Below, in pieces: positions 26,416 to 34,844 of a DNA stretch of 64,000 nucleotides. Below the pieces are notes generated by a model. That model saw nothing but the letters and a program-made list of their open reading frames with translations. It was not told where the DNA came from and ran no database searches. The position numbers and the translations under genes are program-made. Every line of letters starts with the position of its first letter. Position 1 is the stretch's first letter. The stretch is from DATEOR01 sp963841425 (GTDB lineage: Bacteria; Actinomycetota; Thermoleophilia; Gaiellales; Gaiellaceae), in NCBI GenBank assembly GCA_963841425.1, contig CAWJCL010000002.1, forward strand, positions 124,001-188,000. The letters run 5' to 3'.

Positions 26416-27585
26416 ATGCAGCACTCGTTCCGCGAGCTCGGCGTGTCCTCGTCCGTCGTCGACACGCTCGCAGCCCGCTCCATCACGACGCCGTTTCGCA
26501 TCCAGGCGCTCGCCCTCCCCGATGCCCTCGGCGGGCTCGATGTTCTCGCCAAGGCGCCGACGGGCTCCGGCAAGACCATCGCCTTCGCCGTACCGATCGT
26601 CGAGCGGACATCGCCCGCCGACGGGCGGCCGTCCACCCTCGTCCTCGTTCCCACTCGCGAGCTCGCGGGCCAGGTGACCGAGGAGCTCAGGTCGCTGGCG
26701 AAGCCGAAGGGCCTCAGGGTCGAGGCCGCCTACGGCGGCGTTCCCCTGCGCGGCCAGTCGAAGCGCGTCAAGGGCGCTCACGTGCTCGTCGCGACACCGG
26801 GTCGCCTCGAGGATCTCGCCGAGCGCCGGCTCGTCGACCTCCGGGGAATCAAGATTCTCGTCCTCGACGAGGCAGATCGCATGCTCGACTTCGGCTTCAA
26901 GCCGCAGGTCGACCGCATCGTCCGCCGCCTCCCGCAGAACCGCCAGACGATGTTCTTCTCCGCGACACTCGACGGCGAGGTCGGCAGGCTCGCGCGGGCA
27001 TACACGCGCAGCCCGTCCTACGTGGAGGCCGAGCTCGCAACCGGGCTGCAGCCCGCCGAGATCGAGCACCGCTTCGTCCCGGTGACGACGGATACCAAGG
27101 TCAAGACGCTGGCAGAGCACATCCTTGCCTCGGACGGCCTCACCCTCGTCTTCGTGCGGACGAAGCGCGGCGCCGACACGCTCGTGCGCAAGCTCCGAAA
27201 CCACCACGTCGAGGCGGTCGCGATGCACGGAAACCTGTCCCAGAACGCCCGCGAGCGGGCTCTCGCCCGTTTCGGTGAGGGCAAGGTCTCGACGCTCGTC
27301 GCGACGGATGTCGCCGCGCGCGGCCTCGACCTCCAGGGCGTCACGCACGTGATCAACTTCGACCCGCCCGGGGAGGACAAGGGCTACGTCCACCGTACCG
27401 GCCGCACCGGCCGCGCGGGCAAGAGCGGCACAGCCATCACCTTCGTCCTCCCCGAGCAGCAGGCCGACACGAGCCGCTCCGCCCGCCGCCTGGGCTACCA
27501 CGAGCAGTTCGAGGAGGCCGGGATGAGCTCGGCTCCCGCAAAGCTCCTCTACACGAGCCGCCGCGGCCGGCGCTCGAAGTGGTAG
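26416..27585 (+). CDS. DEAD-box RNA helicase
   Basis: A 389-residue two-domain ATP-dependent RNA helicase. Motifs in order: Q motif (PFRIQALALP), I (APTGSGKT), Ia (PTRELAGQ), GG (YGG), Ib (TPGR), II (DEADRMLD), III (SAT), IV (LVFVRTKR), V (ATDVAARGLDL), VI (HRTGRTGRAG). There is only a very short basic tail (SRRGRRSKW), so it is a minimal helicase. Such proteins help ribosome assembly or unwind mRNA in the cold. Its ribosome site sits in a hairpin. Nine nt after its stop a small Lys/Glu-rich protein starts, probably in the same operon. Confidence 0.93.
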   Translation: MQHSFRELGVSSSVVDTLAARSITTPFRIQALALPDALGGLDVLAKAPTGSGKTIAFAVPIVERTSPADGRPSTLVLVPTRELAGQVTEELRSLAKPKGLRVEAAYGGVPLRGQSKRVKGAHVLVATPGRLEDLAERRLVDLRGIKILVLDEADRMLDFGFKPQVDRIVRRLPQNRQTMFFSATLDGEVGRLARAYTRSPSYVEAELATGLQPAEIEHRFVPVTTDTKVKTLAEHILASDGLTLVFVRTKRGADTLVRKLRNHHVEAVAMHGNLSQNARERALARFGEGKVSTLVATDVAARGLDLQGVTHVINFDPPGEDKGYVHRTGRTGRAGKSGTAITFVLPEQQADTSRSARRLGYHEQFEEAGMSSAPAKLLYTSRRGRRSKW

Positions 27586-27594
27586 GCGTTAACC

Positions 27595-27813
27595 ATGGCG
27601 TCTAGCTCAAAACGCAAGCAGACCATGGCCAAGGTGGCCCGCGAACGCGCAAAGGCAGAGAAGCGCGAGGCCAAGGCTCAGAAGAAGGAAGAGCGCAAGC
27701 GCGCGAAGGCCGAAGGGCTCGAGTTCGGCGAGGAGCTCCCGACCGGCGAGGAGCTCCCGGCCGACGAGGAGCTGCCTACCGACGAGAGCCCCGCTGCCGC
27801 CGATAGCGAATGA
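27595..27813 (+). CDS. Small basic-acidic coiled-coil protein after the helicase
   Basis: A 72-residue protein of unknown function. Residues 1-41 are very basic and helical (MAKVARERAKAEKREAKAQ ... EERKRAKAEG), likely a single long helix that could bind RNA. Residues 42-72 are acidic, with a repeated EELPTG/EELPAD/EELPTD unit. It starts 9 nt after the helicase gene, so a helicase partner or RNA chaperone role is a reasonable guess. ATG 27595 has no strong ribosome site and may depend on coupling. Confidence 0.65.
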   Translation: MASSSKRKQTMAKVARERAKAEKREAKAQKKEERKRAKAEGLEFGEELPTGEELPADEELPTDESPAAADSE

Positions 27814-27970
27814 CGTAGAGCGGCAGAGCTAGGCCGAGAACTAGGAAGACGCCTACGCCCCAGGCGGTCGCGTGCGGCACGCCCTTGCGGTTTGCGTGCA
27901 GGAAGACTGCGATCGCCGCACCGGCGGCCAGAGCCCACGCGACGAGGAACTGGGCGACGGTCAGCTGCAT
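27776..27970 (-). CDS. Small two-helix membrane protein
   Basis: A 64-residue protein with two membrane helices (QFLVAWALAAGAAIAVFLHA and TAWGVGVFLVLGLALPLYVI) and a basic end (RYRRQRGSRR). ATG 27970 gives this neat layout; ATG 28021 would add 17 basic residues. It is convergent with the coiled-coil gene and overlaps its end by 38 nt. The function is unknown; small proteins of this layout are common and poorly characterised in Actinobacteria. Confidence 0.6.
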   Translation of the reverse strand: MQLTVAQFLVAWALAAGAAIAVFLHANRKGVPHATAWGVGVFLVLGLALPLYVIRYRRQRGSRR

Positions 27971-28053
27971 CGGGAGAACGTACCGCCTTCGGCTCGGCCT
28001 ATACAGCCGCAGGCGGGTCATCTAGCGTAGCGCCGACGACGAGGAGGGAACGC

Positions 28054-29046
28054 ATGCGCATCGAGTCTTCGGTAACCGCCATTTCCTGGATCCCCTCGGA
28101 AGCCATCGAGGGCATGCCCAAGATCCCGTTCGAGCTCGGGATCGGCCACTACGACGAGCCGCCGCCCGACCGGATCGGCAAGGGCGATCTCGCGCGCATG
28201 CGGGACGAGGATCGCTTCCGCGAGGCGAACGACCTCAGGGCCTGGATCGAGGTCGAGGACGGCAAGATCGTCGGCTACGGGCACGAGGGCGCCGGCTACG
28301 TCGGCACGACGACCTTCAGGCTCGGCCCGAAGGATCTCGTCTTCCAGGGCGTCGCCTTCGAGACCTTGCAGCCCGACCCCGAGGTGCGCGACGACGAAGT
28401 TCGGTTCGTGCAGACCGTGGGCGGCCGCGCCGGCTTTCCGGCCCCGCGGCGGGTCAAAGGCCGCCCGTTCATGCGTGTGCAGTCGGCGACGGCCTGGACG
28501 ACCCTCGCACTCACGATCCGGGCGGACGGCACCTCGGACCACGAGCTCATCGGAGCCAGCGCGTTTCCCCGGCACTTCGTCTACGACCGTGAGGGCGAGC
28601 TCGCCCAGAAGGCGGGCACGGTCGACTTCAAGACCTGGTACCGGGAGGCCCACGGCGAGCACACGCCCTGGGGCGACGAGGATTCGGAGCCGTTCGTGGC
28701 CCAGGCCGAGTCGGCCCTCGAGCGCGAGCTCTCCGCGAACATCATGAAGGGGAGCGCGAAAATGCCTCGGCGCAAGCTGAAGCCGGACGAGCGGCTCGTC
28801 GAGCAGGGCGATCCCGGCGACGAGCTCTACCTGGTTCTCGACGGTGTGCTCGCCGCTGTCGTGGACGGCGAGGAGATCGCGCAAGTCGGCCCGGGCGCCA
28901 TCCTCGGCGAAGGCGCCATCGTCGGCGAGGGCACGCGGGGCGCGACGCTTCGCGCGTGCACCGCCGCGCGCGTCGCCGTCATCGAGCCTGACATGATCGA
29001 CCGCGAGGCAATGGAGACCCTCGCCGCCGGGAGGCACCGGGACTAG
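28054..29046 (+). CDS. Cyclic-nucleotide-binding protein with N-terminal domain of unknown function
   Basis: A 330-residue cytoplasmic protein. The first ~235 residues show no domain I recognise. Residues ~240-325 are a cyclic-nucleotide-binding fold (KLKPDERLVEQGDPGDELYL, then the phosphate cassette LGEGAIVGEGTRGATLRA with the conserved Glu and Arg). It has no helix-turn-helix, so it is not a CRP-type regulator; the N-terminal part is probably the effector. ATG 28054 follows GAGGAGGGAA. It meets the large cyclase gene tail to tail with a 1-nt gap, so cyclase and cNMP receptor may belong to one pathway. Confidence 0.78.
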   Translation: MRIESSVTAISWIPSEAIEGMPKIPFELGIGHYDEPPPDRIGKGDLARMRDEDRFREANDLRAWIEVEDGKIVGYGHEGAGYVGTTTFRLGPKDLVFQGVAFETLQPDPEVRDDEVRFVQTVGGRAGFPAPRRVKGRPFMRVQSATAWTTLALTIRADGTSDHELIGASAFPRHFVYDREGELAQKAGTVDFKTWYREAHGEHTPWGDEDSEPFVAQAESALERELSANIMKGSAKMPRRKLKPDERLVEQGDPGDELYLVLDGVLAAVVDGEEIAQVGPGAILGEGAIVGEGTRGATLRACTAARVAVIEPDMIDREAMETLAAGRHRD

Positions 29047-29047
29047 G

Positions 29048-32000
29048 TCAGGCCGACGCGGCGAAGAGGCCTTCAGCCAGGCGGATGTAGCCGCTCGCGC
29101 CGACCGAGCGGTAGAAGGCGAGCGCCCGCTGCAGATGAACGTCCGCTTCCGGGCGCCTGCCCGCCTCGACGAGTGCCTCAGCCGCGTGCAGCCGAAGGCG
29201 GGCCTCGTCGGCAATCGCGCCCATCTGCTCGAGAATGCCGGCGGCCTCGTCGAAGTCCCCGGCTGCATAGGCGACCGAGGCCTCGAGCCAGCGGGTGGAG
29301 ATGGGAGCCGACTCCGCCACCCGATGCACCTCCTCGGCTCGACCTTCCGCGGTGAGCAGGTAGGCGAGTGGAAGCGTCCAGTGGGAACGGAGCGCGCTGG
29401 GCTTCGACTCGACCCGCTCGAGCAACTCGTCCATGAGCGCGACGCCCTCCTGTCGACGGCCAAGGGTGTAGAGGGTGTGTCCGTGGAACGCGAGGCCCGG
29501 GAGGAGCACCTGTGCGTCCTGCACGCCCCGAGCGACCGCGAGCACGCGCTCCGAGTCGGCCGCCGCGGCCGCATCTTCGCCGCGCGCGAGCAGGATGAAC
29601 GCCTGCACGATCCGCGCGGCCACCTCCATGGGGTGCGGCCGCCCGACCGCCAGGAACTCCCCCGCATGAGCCTGCGCCTCGCTCCATTGGCCCGTGAGGT
29701 ACTCGTCCCAGGCGCGCTCGGCTTCGTGCCAGCGTCTCATATCGGGGGTCCCGGCCCGCTCGGCCTCGCGTAGCCCTTCTTCGTGCAGCGCGACGCTCCG
29801 CTGGATGTCACCCAGCTCACCGTAGGTCGATGCGAGGTTCGTGAACGCGCGAACACGGTCCGGCGAGGGATTGCCCGTGGTGATCTCGATCGCGCGCTCC
29901 AGGTCCGCGATTCCACCGGGGTCGCCGAGCTTCACGCGGGAGACGCCGAGCGCGTTCAGCGTGGCCGCGCGTAGGTTGTCGATCCCGAGCGAATCGGCGA
30001 TAGCCAGCGCTTCGTTGGAGAGAACGACCGCGCGCTCGTCCTCGTCACCGAGCATCGCGAAGCGCGCAAGCTCGCTCAGCACGAAGGCCTTCGAGCGCGT
30101 GGGTTCTGCGCCCGCGATCAGCTCTTCGGCGCGTTGGAAGTGGGGAGCCGCCTTCTCCCGGTTGTTTCGAAACCAGTAGAGAGTGCCGATCGTAATGTCC
30201 GTTTCGGCCGCAATCTCGGGCTCGCCAGAAGCGAGGAGGGCCGAATGGGCCTCCTCGAGCAAGCCCATCACGTCGACTGATGTCGAGAAGAAGAGGGAGC
30301 GTGCTTGACGAAAGAGGACCTCGCCCCGCCCCGGGACATCGACCGGCCAGAGCTCGAGCGCGCGCTCGTAGAGGCCCCCTGCGGCGCCAAAGGCGCTGAG
30401 CGCGTAGGCGCGGTCGCCGGCCTCCCGCATGGCGACGCGCGCCCGGTCGGCAATGCCGTCGAGAGGTTGGCCGGCCGCCCTGGCGAACTCGAGCGCGCTC
30501 CCGTAGTGGTGGGCGAGCATCTCGACGCGGTCCTCGCGATCCGAGGAAAGCGTCTCGATCCACTCGGCCGCGCGCCGATGCTTCTCCGCGCGAGCGGAGC
30601 GCGGCACCTGTCCGTAGGCGACGTCGCGGACGAGGACGTGGCGGAAGGCGTACTCGGTCTCGGTCGCTACCGAGGAGCGCCGCTCCCGCCGCACGAACTC
30701 CTTTCGCTCGAGCGCGTGCAGCTGCTCCTCCACCGTCCAACGCTGGAGCCCGCTCATCGCGGCGAGCGCTCCGCTCCAGAAGAGCTTGCCGATCACGGCC
30801 GCGTCCTGGATGAGCGTCTTTTCCTCCGCCGAGAGGGCGTCCAGCCGCGCGGCGACGATCCCCTGGACGGTTTCGGGAAGCGGCGCTTCGTCCGTGAGAG
30901 CGATTCCGCGCTCGGCGACCATTCGCGCGTACTCCTCGGCGTAGAGCGGGTTGCCTCCCGCGCGCGCGAGGAGCAGGGCCTGCTTGTCGGCGGGCATGAC
31001 CGTCTCCTCGAGGAGACTCGAGATGAGGCGCGCCGTGTCCTCCTCCGAGAGGGGTGAGAGCGACACGGTGGCGGCGTTGGACTTTCCTCCTCCCCAGCCC
31101 GGCCGCCGCTCGAGGAGCTCGGGCCGCGCCGTGCCAAGGACGAGAAGCGGCGAGTCCGTCGCCCAGTCGACGAGGTAGTCGACGAAGTCGAGCAGGTTGT
31201 CGTCGGCCCAGTGCAGATCCTCGAAGACGAGCACGGTCGGCAGGCGCTCGGCGAGCGCCTCGAAGAAGCGCCGCCACGCCGCGAACGCCTCCTCGCGCCG
31301 GTCGCCGCCGCCCTCCTCCTCCGCGCTGACCCCGACCAGCCGGCGCAGCTGCGTCTCGACCCAGCGCGCCTCGCTTGCGTCGGGCACGAGGTCCGACATC
31401 GTTTCGATGAGCTTCGTCTCCGCGATCTCCGCGGAGTCGGTCTCGAGGATGCCCGCTTGCGCCTTGACCATCTCTGCCAGCGCCCAGAAAGCGACGCCTT
31501 CGCCGTAGGGCAATGAGCGCCCCTGGCGCCAGAAGATGAACCGGTCGGGGTGCGCGTCGACCGCCTGCGCGAGCTCCCAGACGAGCCGGCTCTTGCCGAT
31601 GCCCGGTACGCCGACGAGGGTGAGGAGCTGCGGCGTCCGCTCCCGCTCGACCCGGGCCAGGGCCTCGAGGAGGAGGTCGAGCTCCTGCCGGCGCCCGACG
31701 AGCTCGGCGCCCCCGCGCTGGGCGACGTCGACGCCGTAGCGTGCGCGCGCGTCGAGCGCCTCCCACACGGGGATCGGCTCGGCTTTCCCCTTCGCCTCCA
31801 CCGGCTCGCAGTCCCGATACTCGACAACGCGCTCGGTCGCCCGGTACGTCGTCTCGCCGACGAGGATGCCGTCCACCGGCGCCGCCGACTGCAGGCGCGC
31901 GGCGGTGTTGACAACGTCGCCGGCGACCATTCCCTCCCCCTCCGCCGGGCGCGCGTCGAGCGCGACCACCGCCTCGCCGGTGTTGACGGCGATGCGCACG

Positions 32001-32392
32001 TGCAGATCGAGGGACGGGTTGCTCTCGTTCAGCTCCTGGACGGCTTCGCGCGCGGCGAGCGCCGCCCGGACGGCGCGCTCGGGATCGTCCTCGTGCGCAA
32101 GGGGAGCGCCGAAGACGGCCATGACGGCGTCGCCGATGAACTTCTCCACCGTGCCGCCGAAGCGCTCGATCTCCGAGCGGACGCGCGCGTAATACGGAGA
32201 GAGCATCGCGCGCACGTCCTCCGGATCGAGCTGCTCGGCGCGGCCGGTGAAGCCGACGAGGTCGGCGAAGAAGACCGTGACGACCTTGCGCTCCTCGCGC
32301 GCGGCGGCCCGCTCGGACTCGAGCGCGGTACCGCACGCCATGCAGAAGCGCGCGCTGTCAGGGTTCTCGTGGCCGCAGGCCGCGCAATTCAT
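29048..32392 (-). CDS. Zinc-ribbon / class III adenylate-guanylate cyclase / AAA ATPase / TPR regulator
   Basis: A 1114-residue intact signalling ATPase. A zinc ribbon (CAACG ... CMACG) lies at ~3-22 and the cyclase domain at ~35-215. Both metal Asp (VFFADLVGF; FIGDAVMAVFG), the substrate Lys (GGTVEKF) and the Asn/Arg pair (NTAARLQ) are present, so it is probably active. A STAND-type AAA ATPase follows (Walker A GVPGIGKSR; Walker B VLVFEDLHWAD), then winged-helix and TPR-like repeats to the end. It is a paralogue of the broken gene at 4155-7501. ATG 32392 is preferred to GTG 32398 because the TACGCT box at 32404-32399 leaves 6 nt before it. Confidence 0.88.
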   Translation of the reverse strand: MNCAACGHENPDSARFCMACGTALESERAAAREERKVVTVFFADLVGFTGRAEQLDPEDVRAMLSPYYARVRSEIERFGGTVEKFIGDAVMAVFGAPLAHEDDPERAVRAALAAREAVQELNESNPSLDLHVRIAVNTGEAVVALDARPAEGEGMVAGDVVNTAARLQSAAPVDGILVGETTYRATERVVEYRDCEPVEAKGKAEPIPVWEALDARARYGVDVAQRGGAELVGRRQELDLLLEALARVERERTPQLLTLVGVPGIGKSRLVWELAQAVDAHPDRFIFWRQGRSLPYGEGVAFWALAEMVKAQAGILETDSAEIAETKLIETMSDLVPDASEARWVETQLRRLVGVSAEEEGGGDRREEAFAAWRRFFEALAERLPTVLVFEDLHWADDNLLDFVDYLVDWATDSPLLVLGTARPELLERRPGWGGGKSNAATVSLSPLSEEDTARLISSLLEETVMPADKQALLLARAGGNPLYAEEYARMVAERGIALTDEAPLPETVQGIVAARLDALSAEEKTLIQDAAVIGKLFWSGALAAMSGLQRWTVEEQLHALERKEFVRRERRSSVATETEYAFRHVLVRDVAYGQVPRSARAEKHRRAAEWIETLSSDREDRVEMLAHHYGSALEFARAAGQPLDGIADRARVAMREAGDRAYALSAFGAAGGLYERALELWPVDVPGRGEVLFRQARSLFFSTSVDVMGLLEEAHSALLASGEPEIAAETDITIGTLYWFRNNREKAAPHFQRAEELIAGAEPTRSKAFVLSELARFAMLGDEDERAVVLSNEALAIADSLGIDNLRAATLNALGVSRVKLGDPGGIADLERAIEITTGNPSPDRVRAFTNLASTYGELGDIQRSVALHEEGLREAERAGTPDMRRWHEAERAWDEYLTGQWSEAQAHAGEFLAVGRPHPMEVAARIVQAFILLARGEDAAAAADSERVLAVARGVQDAQVLLPGLAFHGHTLYTLGRRQEGVALMDELLERVESKPSALRSHWTLPLAYLLTAEGRAEEVHRVAESAPISTRWLEASVAYAAGDFDEAAGILEQMGAIADEARLRLHAAEALVEAGRRPEADVHLQRALAFYRSVGASGYIRLAEGLFAASA

Positions 32393-32398
32393 CGACAC

Positions 32399-32404
32399 AG
32401 CGTA
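32399..32404 (-). promoter_or_regulatory. -10 box (TACGCT), leaderless start at 32392
   Basis: TACGCT on the minus strand ends 6 nt before ATG 32392 and abuts GTG 32398, which favours the ATG. Confidence 0.45.
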
Positions 32405-32420
32405 CGAATCCGCGAGGCGG

Positions 32421-32426
32421 GATACT
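32421..32426 (+). promoter_or_regulatory. -10 box (GATACT), start at 32434
   Basis: GATACT (4 of 6 to TATAAT) ends 7 nt before ATG 32434. It is divergent from the cyclase promoter 20 nt away. Confidence 0.4.
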
Positions 32427-32433
32427 AGAAGCC

Positions 32434-32856
32434 ATGGCTACCAAGACAGATTTCACAGAAGAGGAATGGGAGACCCTGCAGAAGGGCGTCACGGGCGCAG
32501 GGTTCTGGATGACGATCGCCGACCGCGGCTTCTTCGACACGTTCAAGGAAGCCGGCGCATTGACGAAGCACCTGGCCGAGGCCCGGAAGTCGAGCGAGAG
32601 CACGCTCGTGCGCGACCTCGGCGCGACGAAGGGCACCGGCTTCGGTTGGAAGACATCGCCGGACGAGGTCGAGAAGGAGACGACGGAGGCACTCGGCTCG
32701 GCCGTGCAGATCCTCGAGGCCAAGGCGCCGGACGAGCTCCCGGCGTACCGGGCCTTCGTCCTGGAAGTCGCCGAGTCGGTCGGTCAGGCCGCTGAGGGCG
32801 GCGAGGCCGCGGAGGCGGGCACGCTCGAGAAGATCAGAGCCGCCGTCGGCGCCTAG
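32434..32856 (+). CDS. Conserved-looking hypothetical helical protein
   Basis: A 140-residue acidic cytoplasmic protein of unknown function, with FTEEEWETLQKGVTGAG near the start and a helical layout throughout. No signal peptide, membrane helix or catalytic motif is seen. The C-terminal part (AEGGEAAEAGTLEKIRAAVGA) ends like a short amphipathic helix. It is divergent from the large cyclase; whether they are related is unknown. Confidence 0.65.
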   Translation: MATKTDFTEEEWETLQKGVTGAGFWMTIADRGFFDTFKEAGALTKHLAEARKSSESTLVRDLGATKGTGFGWKTSPDEVEKETTEALGSAVQILEAKAPDELPAYRAFVLEVAESVGQAAEGGEAAEAGTLEKIRAAVGA

Positions 32857-32882
32857 CGCTGGAATCAGACGCAGTCGAGTCG

Positions 32883-32888
32883 TAGGAT
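32883..32888 (+). promoter_or_regulatory. -10 box (TAGGAT), leaderless start at 32897
   Basis: TAGGAT ends 8 nt before TTG 32897. Confidence 0.45.
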
Positions 32889-32896
32889 CAGGCGTC

Positions 32897-33580
32897 TTGA
32901 AAGGCCTGGTCCTCCTTCTCTCTGCGGTCGTCGTGCTCGGTATCGCCGCGTGTAGCGGTGACAGCGATACGGCCACCTCGACCGGGCCGCTCGCGCTCGA
33001 CCAGCGGGTGGTGACCGAAGAGGACGCCCCGGACTCCAAGCCCGATCCGGTCGAGAAGCGGCAGACGGCCGCCGACGAGCAGGAGTTCAGCGAGAAGATG
33101 GGCGATGCGTTCATCAACCCGACCGAGCAGGAGACCAAGGATCTCCAGACCGTCGGGTTCGTGCAGGCGATCCGCGACACCCGCTACTTCGGCGACGTGC
33201 ATTCGAGGGACGACGCGCACACATTCAGCCTCGTCGTCCAGCTCGACTCACCCGACGGCGCCAAGGAAATGGCCGACTTCTTCCACACCGACAGCCTCCG
33301 GCCGTGTCCGGAGTCGTGCGCGTTCTCGGTAAGCGAGTTCGACGTCGAGGGAATCCCGGGCGCCACCGGCGTGCGGCGCTATGCCTCGGAAGAGGCCGTC
33401 AAGACGGCGGGGACGTCCGATGAGCGACCCTACGACTCGTACGCCGTCTTCTTCGCGGACGGCGACTTCGCCTACGACATCGACCTCGGCGGCCCGCCCG
33501 GCACGACCTCGGAGGACAAAGCCGTAGAGATCGCGCAGAACCTCTACGACCGCGTCCACGGCCGGCCGCCAGCGAGCTAG
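32897..33580 (+). CDS. Hypothetical lipoprotein
   Basis: A 227-residue exported protein of unknown function. The signal peptide MKGLVLLLSAVVVLGIAACSG ends in a lipobox (IAAC) at Cys ~19. The mature part starts with a flexible Ser/Thr/Asp stretch and has one Cys pair (RPCPESCAF) that may form a disulfide. The TTG 32897 start is supported by the lipobox position and TAGGAT upstream. It ends 24 nt from the convergent hydrolase gene. Confidence 0.7.
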   Translation: MKGLVLLLSAVVVLGIAACSGDSDTATSTGPLALDQRVVTEEDAPDSKPDPVEKRQTAADEQEFSEKMGDAFINPTEQETKDLQTVGFVQAIRDTRYFGDVHSRDDAHTFSLVVQLDSPDGAKEMADFFHTDSLRPCPESCAFSVSEFDVEGIPGATGVRRYASEEAVKTAGTSDERPYDSYAVFFADGDFAYDIDLGGPPGTTSEDKAVEIAQNLYDRVHGRPPAS

Positions 33581-33604
33581 CGCTGCAGGCGACATCGGTC
33601 GAGC

Positions 33605-34435
33605 CTAGCTCCAGCTGCGCTCGCGCAGGAACGCGAGGACGTATCCCGCCACGACGTCGGGAGCGAGCACGTCGGCGAGGTGCTGTTGACCTTCGAGCAC
33701 GACGAGACGCGCGTCCGGGAGCGCGGCGGAGACCGTTTCGGGATCGTCCCTGATCTCGGCCGGGCTCTCGGCACCGGTCAGGACGAGCACGGGGACGAGG
33801 ATCCGCGCCGCCTCTTCGGGATCGAACCGGCTCTCGACGAGAGCGCGGATCTCCCGCGTGATCGTGTGCACCGCCATGACCCGCGCCCGCCACGTCGGCT
33901 GGGCGCGGATGGCGGCGATGTCCTCATCCGGAACCCTGACGACCTCCCGCATGAAGAGCTCGAGGGCGGCATCCCGCTCACCGGCTTCCACGAGGGCGTC
34001 GAGGCGCGCCTCGACATCGGGAGGAATCTCGAGCAGCTCGGGCTTCACCGGCGGCCAGCCCTCGTAGAGCACGAGCGCACGAATGCTCGGTGTCAGCGCA
34101 GTTGCGCCCCAGGCGCAGTTCCCGCCGTGGGAATGCCCGTAGACGGCGACCGCCTCGCCGGACTCCTCGGCGATCGAGTCGACCACCGCGGCGACGTCCT
34201 CGAACTCGCGCGCGAGATCGTACTCGGGTGCGTCTCCGCTTTCTCCGCGTCCGCGCCGGTCCATGACGTGCACCGTCGCGTGAGGCTCGAGGTGAGGTCG
34301 GAGGACGTCGAACCGCTCGTGGACGCCGGCCGTCCCGTGCACGAGCAGGAGCGGCGGCCCGTCGCCGCTCGTCCAGTAGGCGATCTCGGTGCCGTCGCGC
34401 GAGGCGACCCGCGTCAGCTCGTGCCGGGCGCTCAT
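33605..34435 (-). CDS. Alpha/beta hydrolase
   Basis: A 276-residue single-domain hydrolase. The oxyanion block is LLLVHGTAG, the nucleophile elbow is YGHSHGG (Ser), and the catalytic His is in EGQQHLAD; the acid is probably in VLTGAESPAE. Substrates may be esters, epoxides or similar. ATG 34435 follows AGGGAG by 8 nt. It is last in a three-gene run (SDR, DsrE, hydrolase) with gaps of 26 and 14 nt, so it is probably cotranscribed with them. Confidence 0.85.
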   Translation of the reverse strand: MSARHELTRVASRDGTEIAYWTSGDGPPLLLVHGTAGVHERFDVLRPHLEPHATVHVMDRRGRGESGDAPEYDLAREFEDVAAVVDSIAEESGEAVAVYGHSHGGNCAWGATALTPSIRALVLYEGWPPVKPELLEIPPDVEARLDALVEAGERDAALELFMREVVRVPDEDIAAIRAQPTWRARVMAVHTITREIRALVESRFDPEEAARILVPVLVLTGAESPAEIRDDPETVSAALPDARLVVLEGQQHLADVLAPDVVAGYVLAFLRERSWS

Positions 34436-34449
34436 GGTCTTGCTCCCTG

Positions 34450-34818
34450 CTAGTAGCTGAAGACGGTCGCCCCCTCGCCGATCCACTCCCAGAGCGGGGT
34501 CGCGCCCACGAGGCGCCCGTTCGACACGAGGTCGCCCTCGTCCAGCTTGCGGGCGTTGAAGCAGATCGGGCAGGCGAGCAGCTCGCCCCCGCCTTCCGCG
34601 AACTGCTCGAGCAGCGTCGCGACCGGCGGGCAGCCGTCGCAGGCGACGTTCGCGGGGAACCCGTTCAGAGCGAGACGCACGGCTTCCTTCGTCAGCCAGA
34701 CGCTGACCTCTTTCCCCGCATTGAGCGCGGCGGTTGCGACGAGGAACGCGACGGTCACCTTCTCCCCGTCCTCCAGCCCAGTCGCCAGATTGATCAGGAC
34801 CTTGTCACTCGTAGCCAT
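34450..34818 (-). CDS. DsrE/DsrF-like family protein
   Basis: A 122-residue protein of the DsrE-like fold. The start is KVLINLATGLEDGEKVTVAF; two Cys motifs follow, CDGCPP at ~60 and ACPICFNAR at ~84. CPIC resembles a redox or sulfur-carrying site; DsrE-like proteins take part in sulfur transfer or act as small peroxiredoxin-like proteins. ATG 34818 has a near-perfect ribosome site (AAGGAGGAA). It is the middle gene of the SDR-DsrE-hydrolase run. Confidence 0.82.
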   Translation of the reverse strand: MATSDKVLINLATGLEDGEKVTVAFLVATAALNAGKEVSVWLTKEAVRLALNGFPANVACDGCPPVATLLEQFAEGGGELLACPICFNARKLDEGDLVSNGRLVGATPLWEWIGEGATVFSY

Positions 34819-34844
34819 CGTTCCTCCTTCCTGACTCCTGCAGC

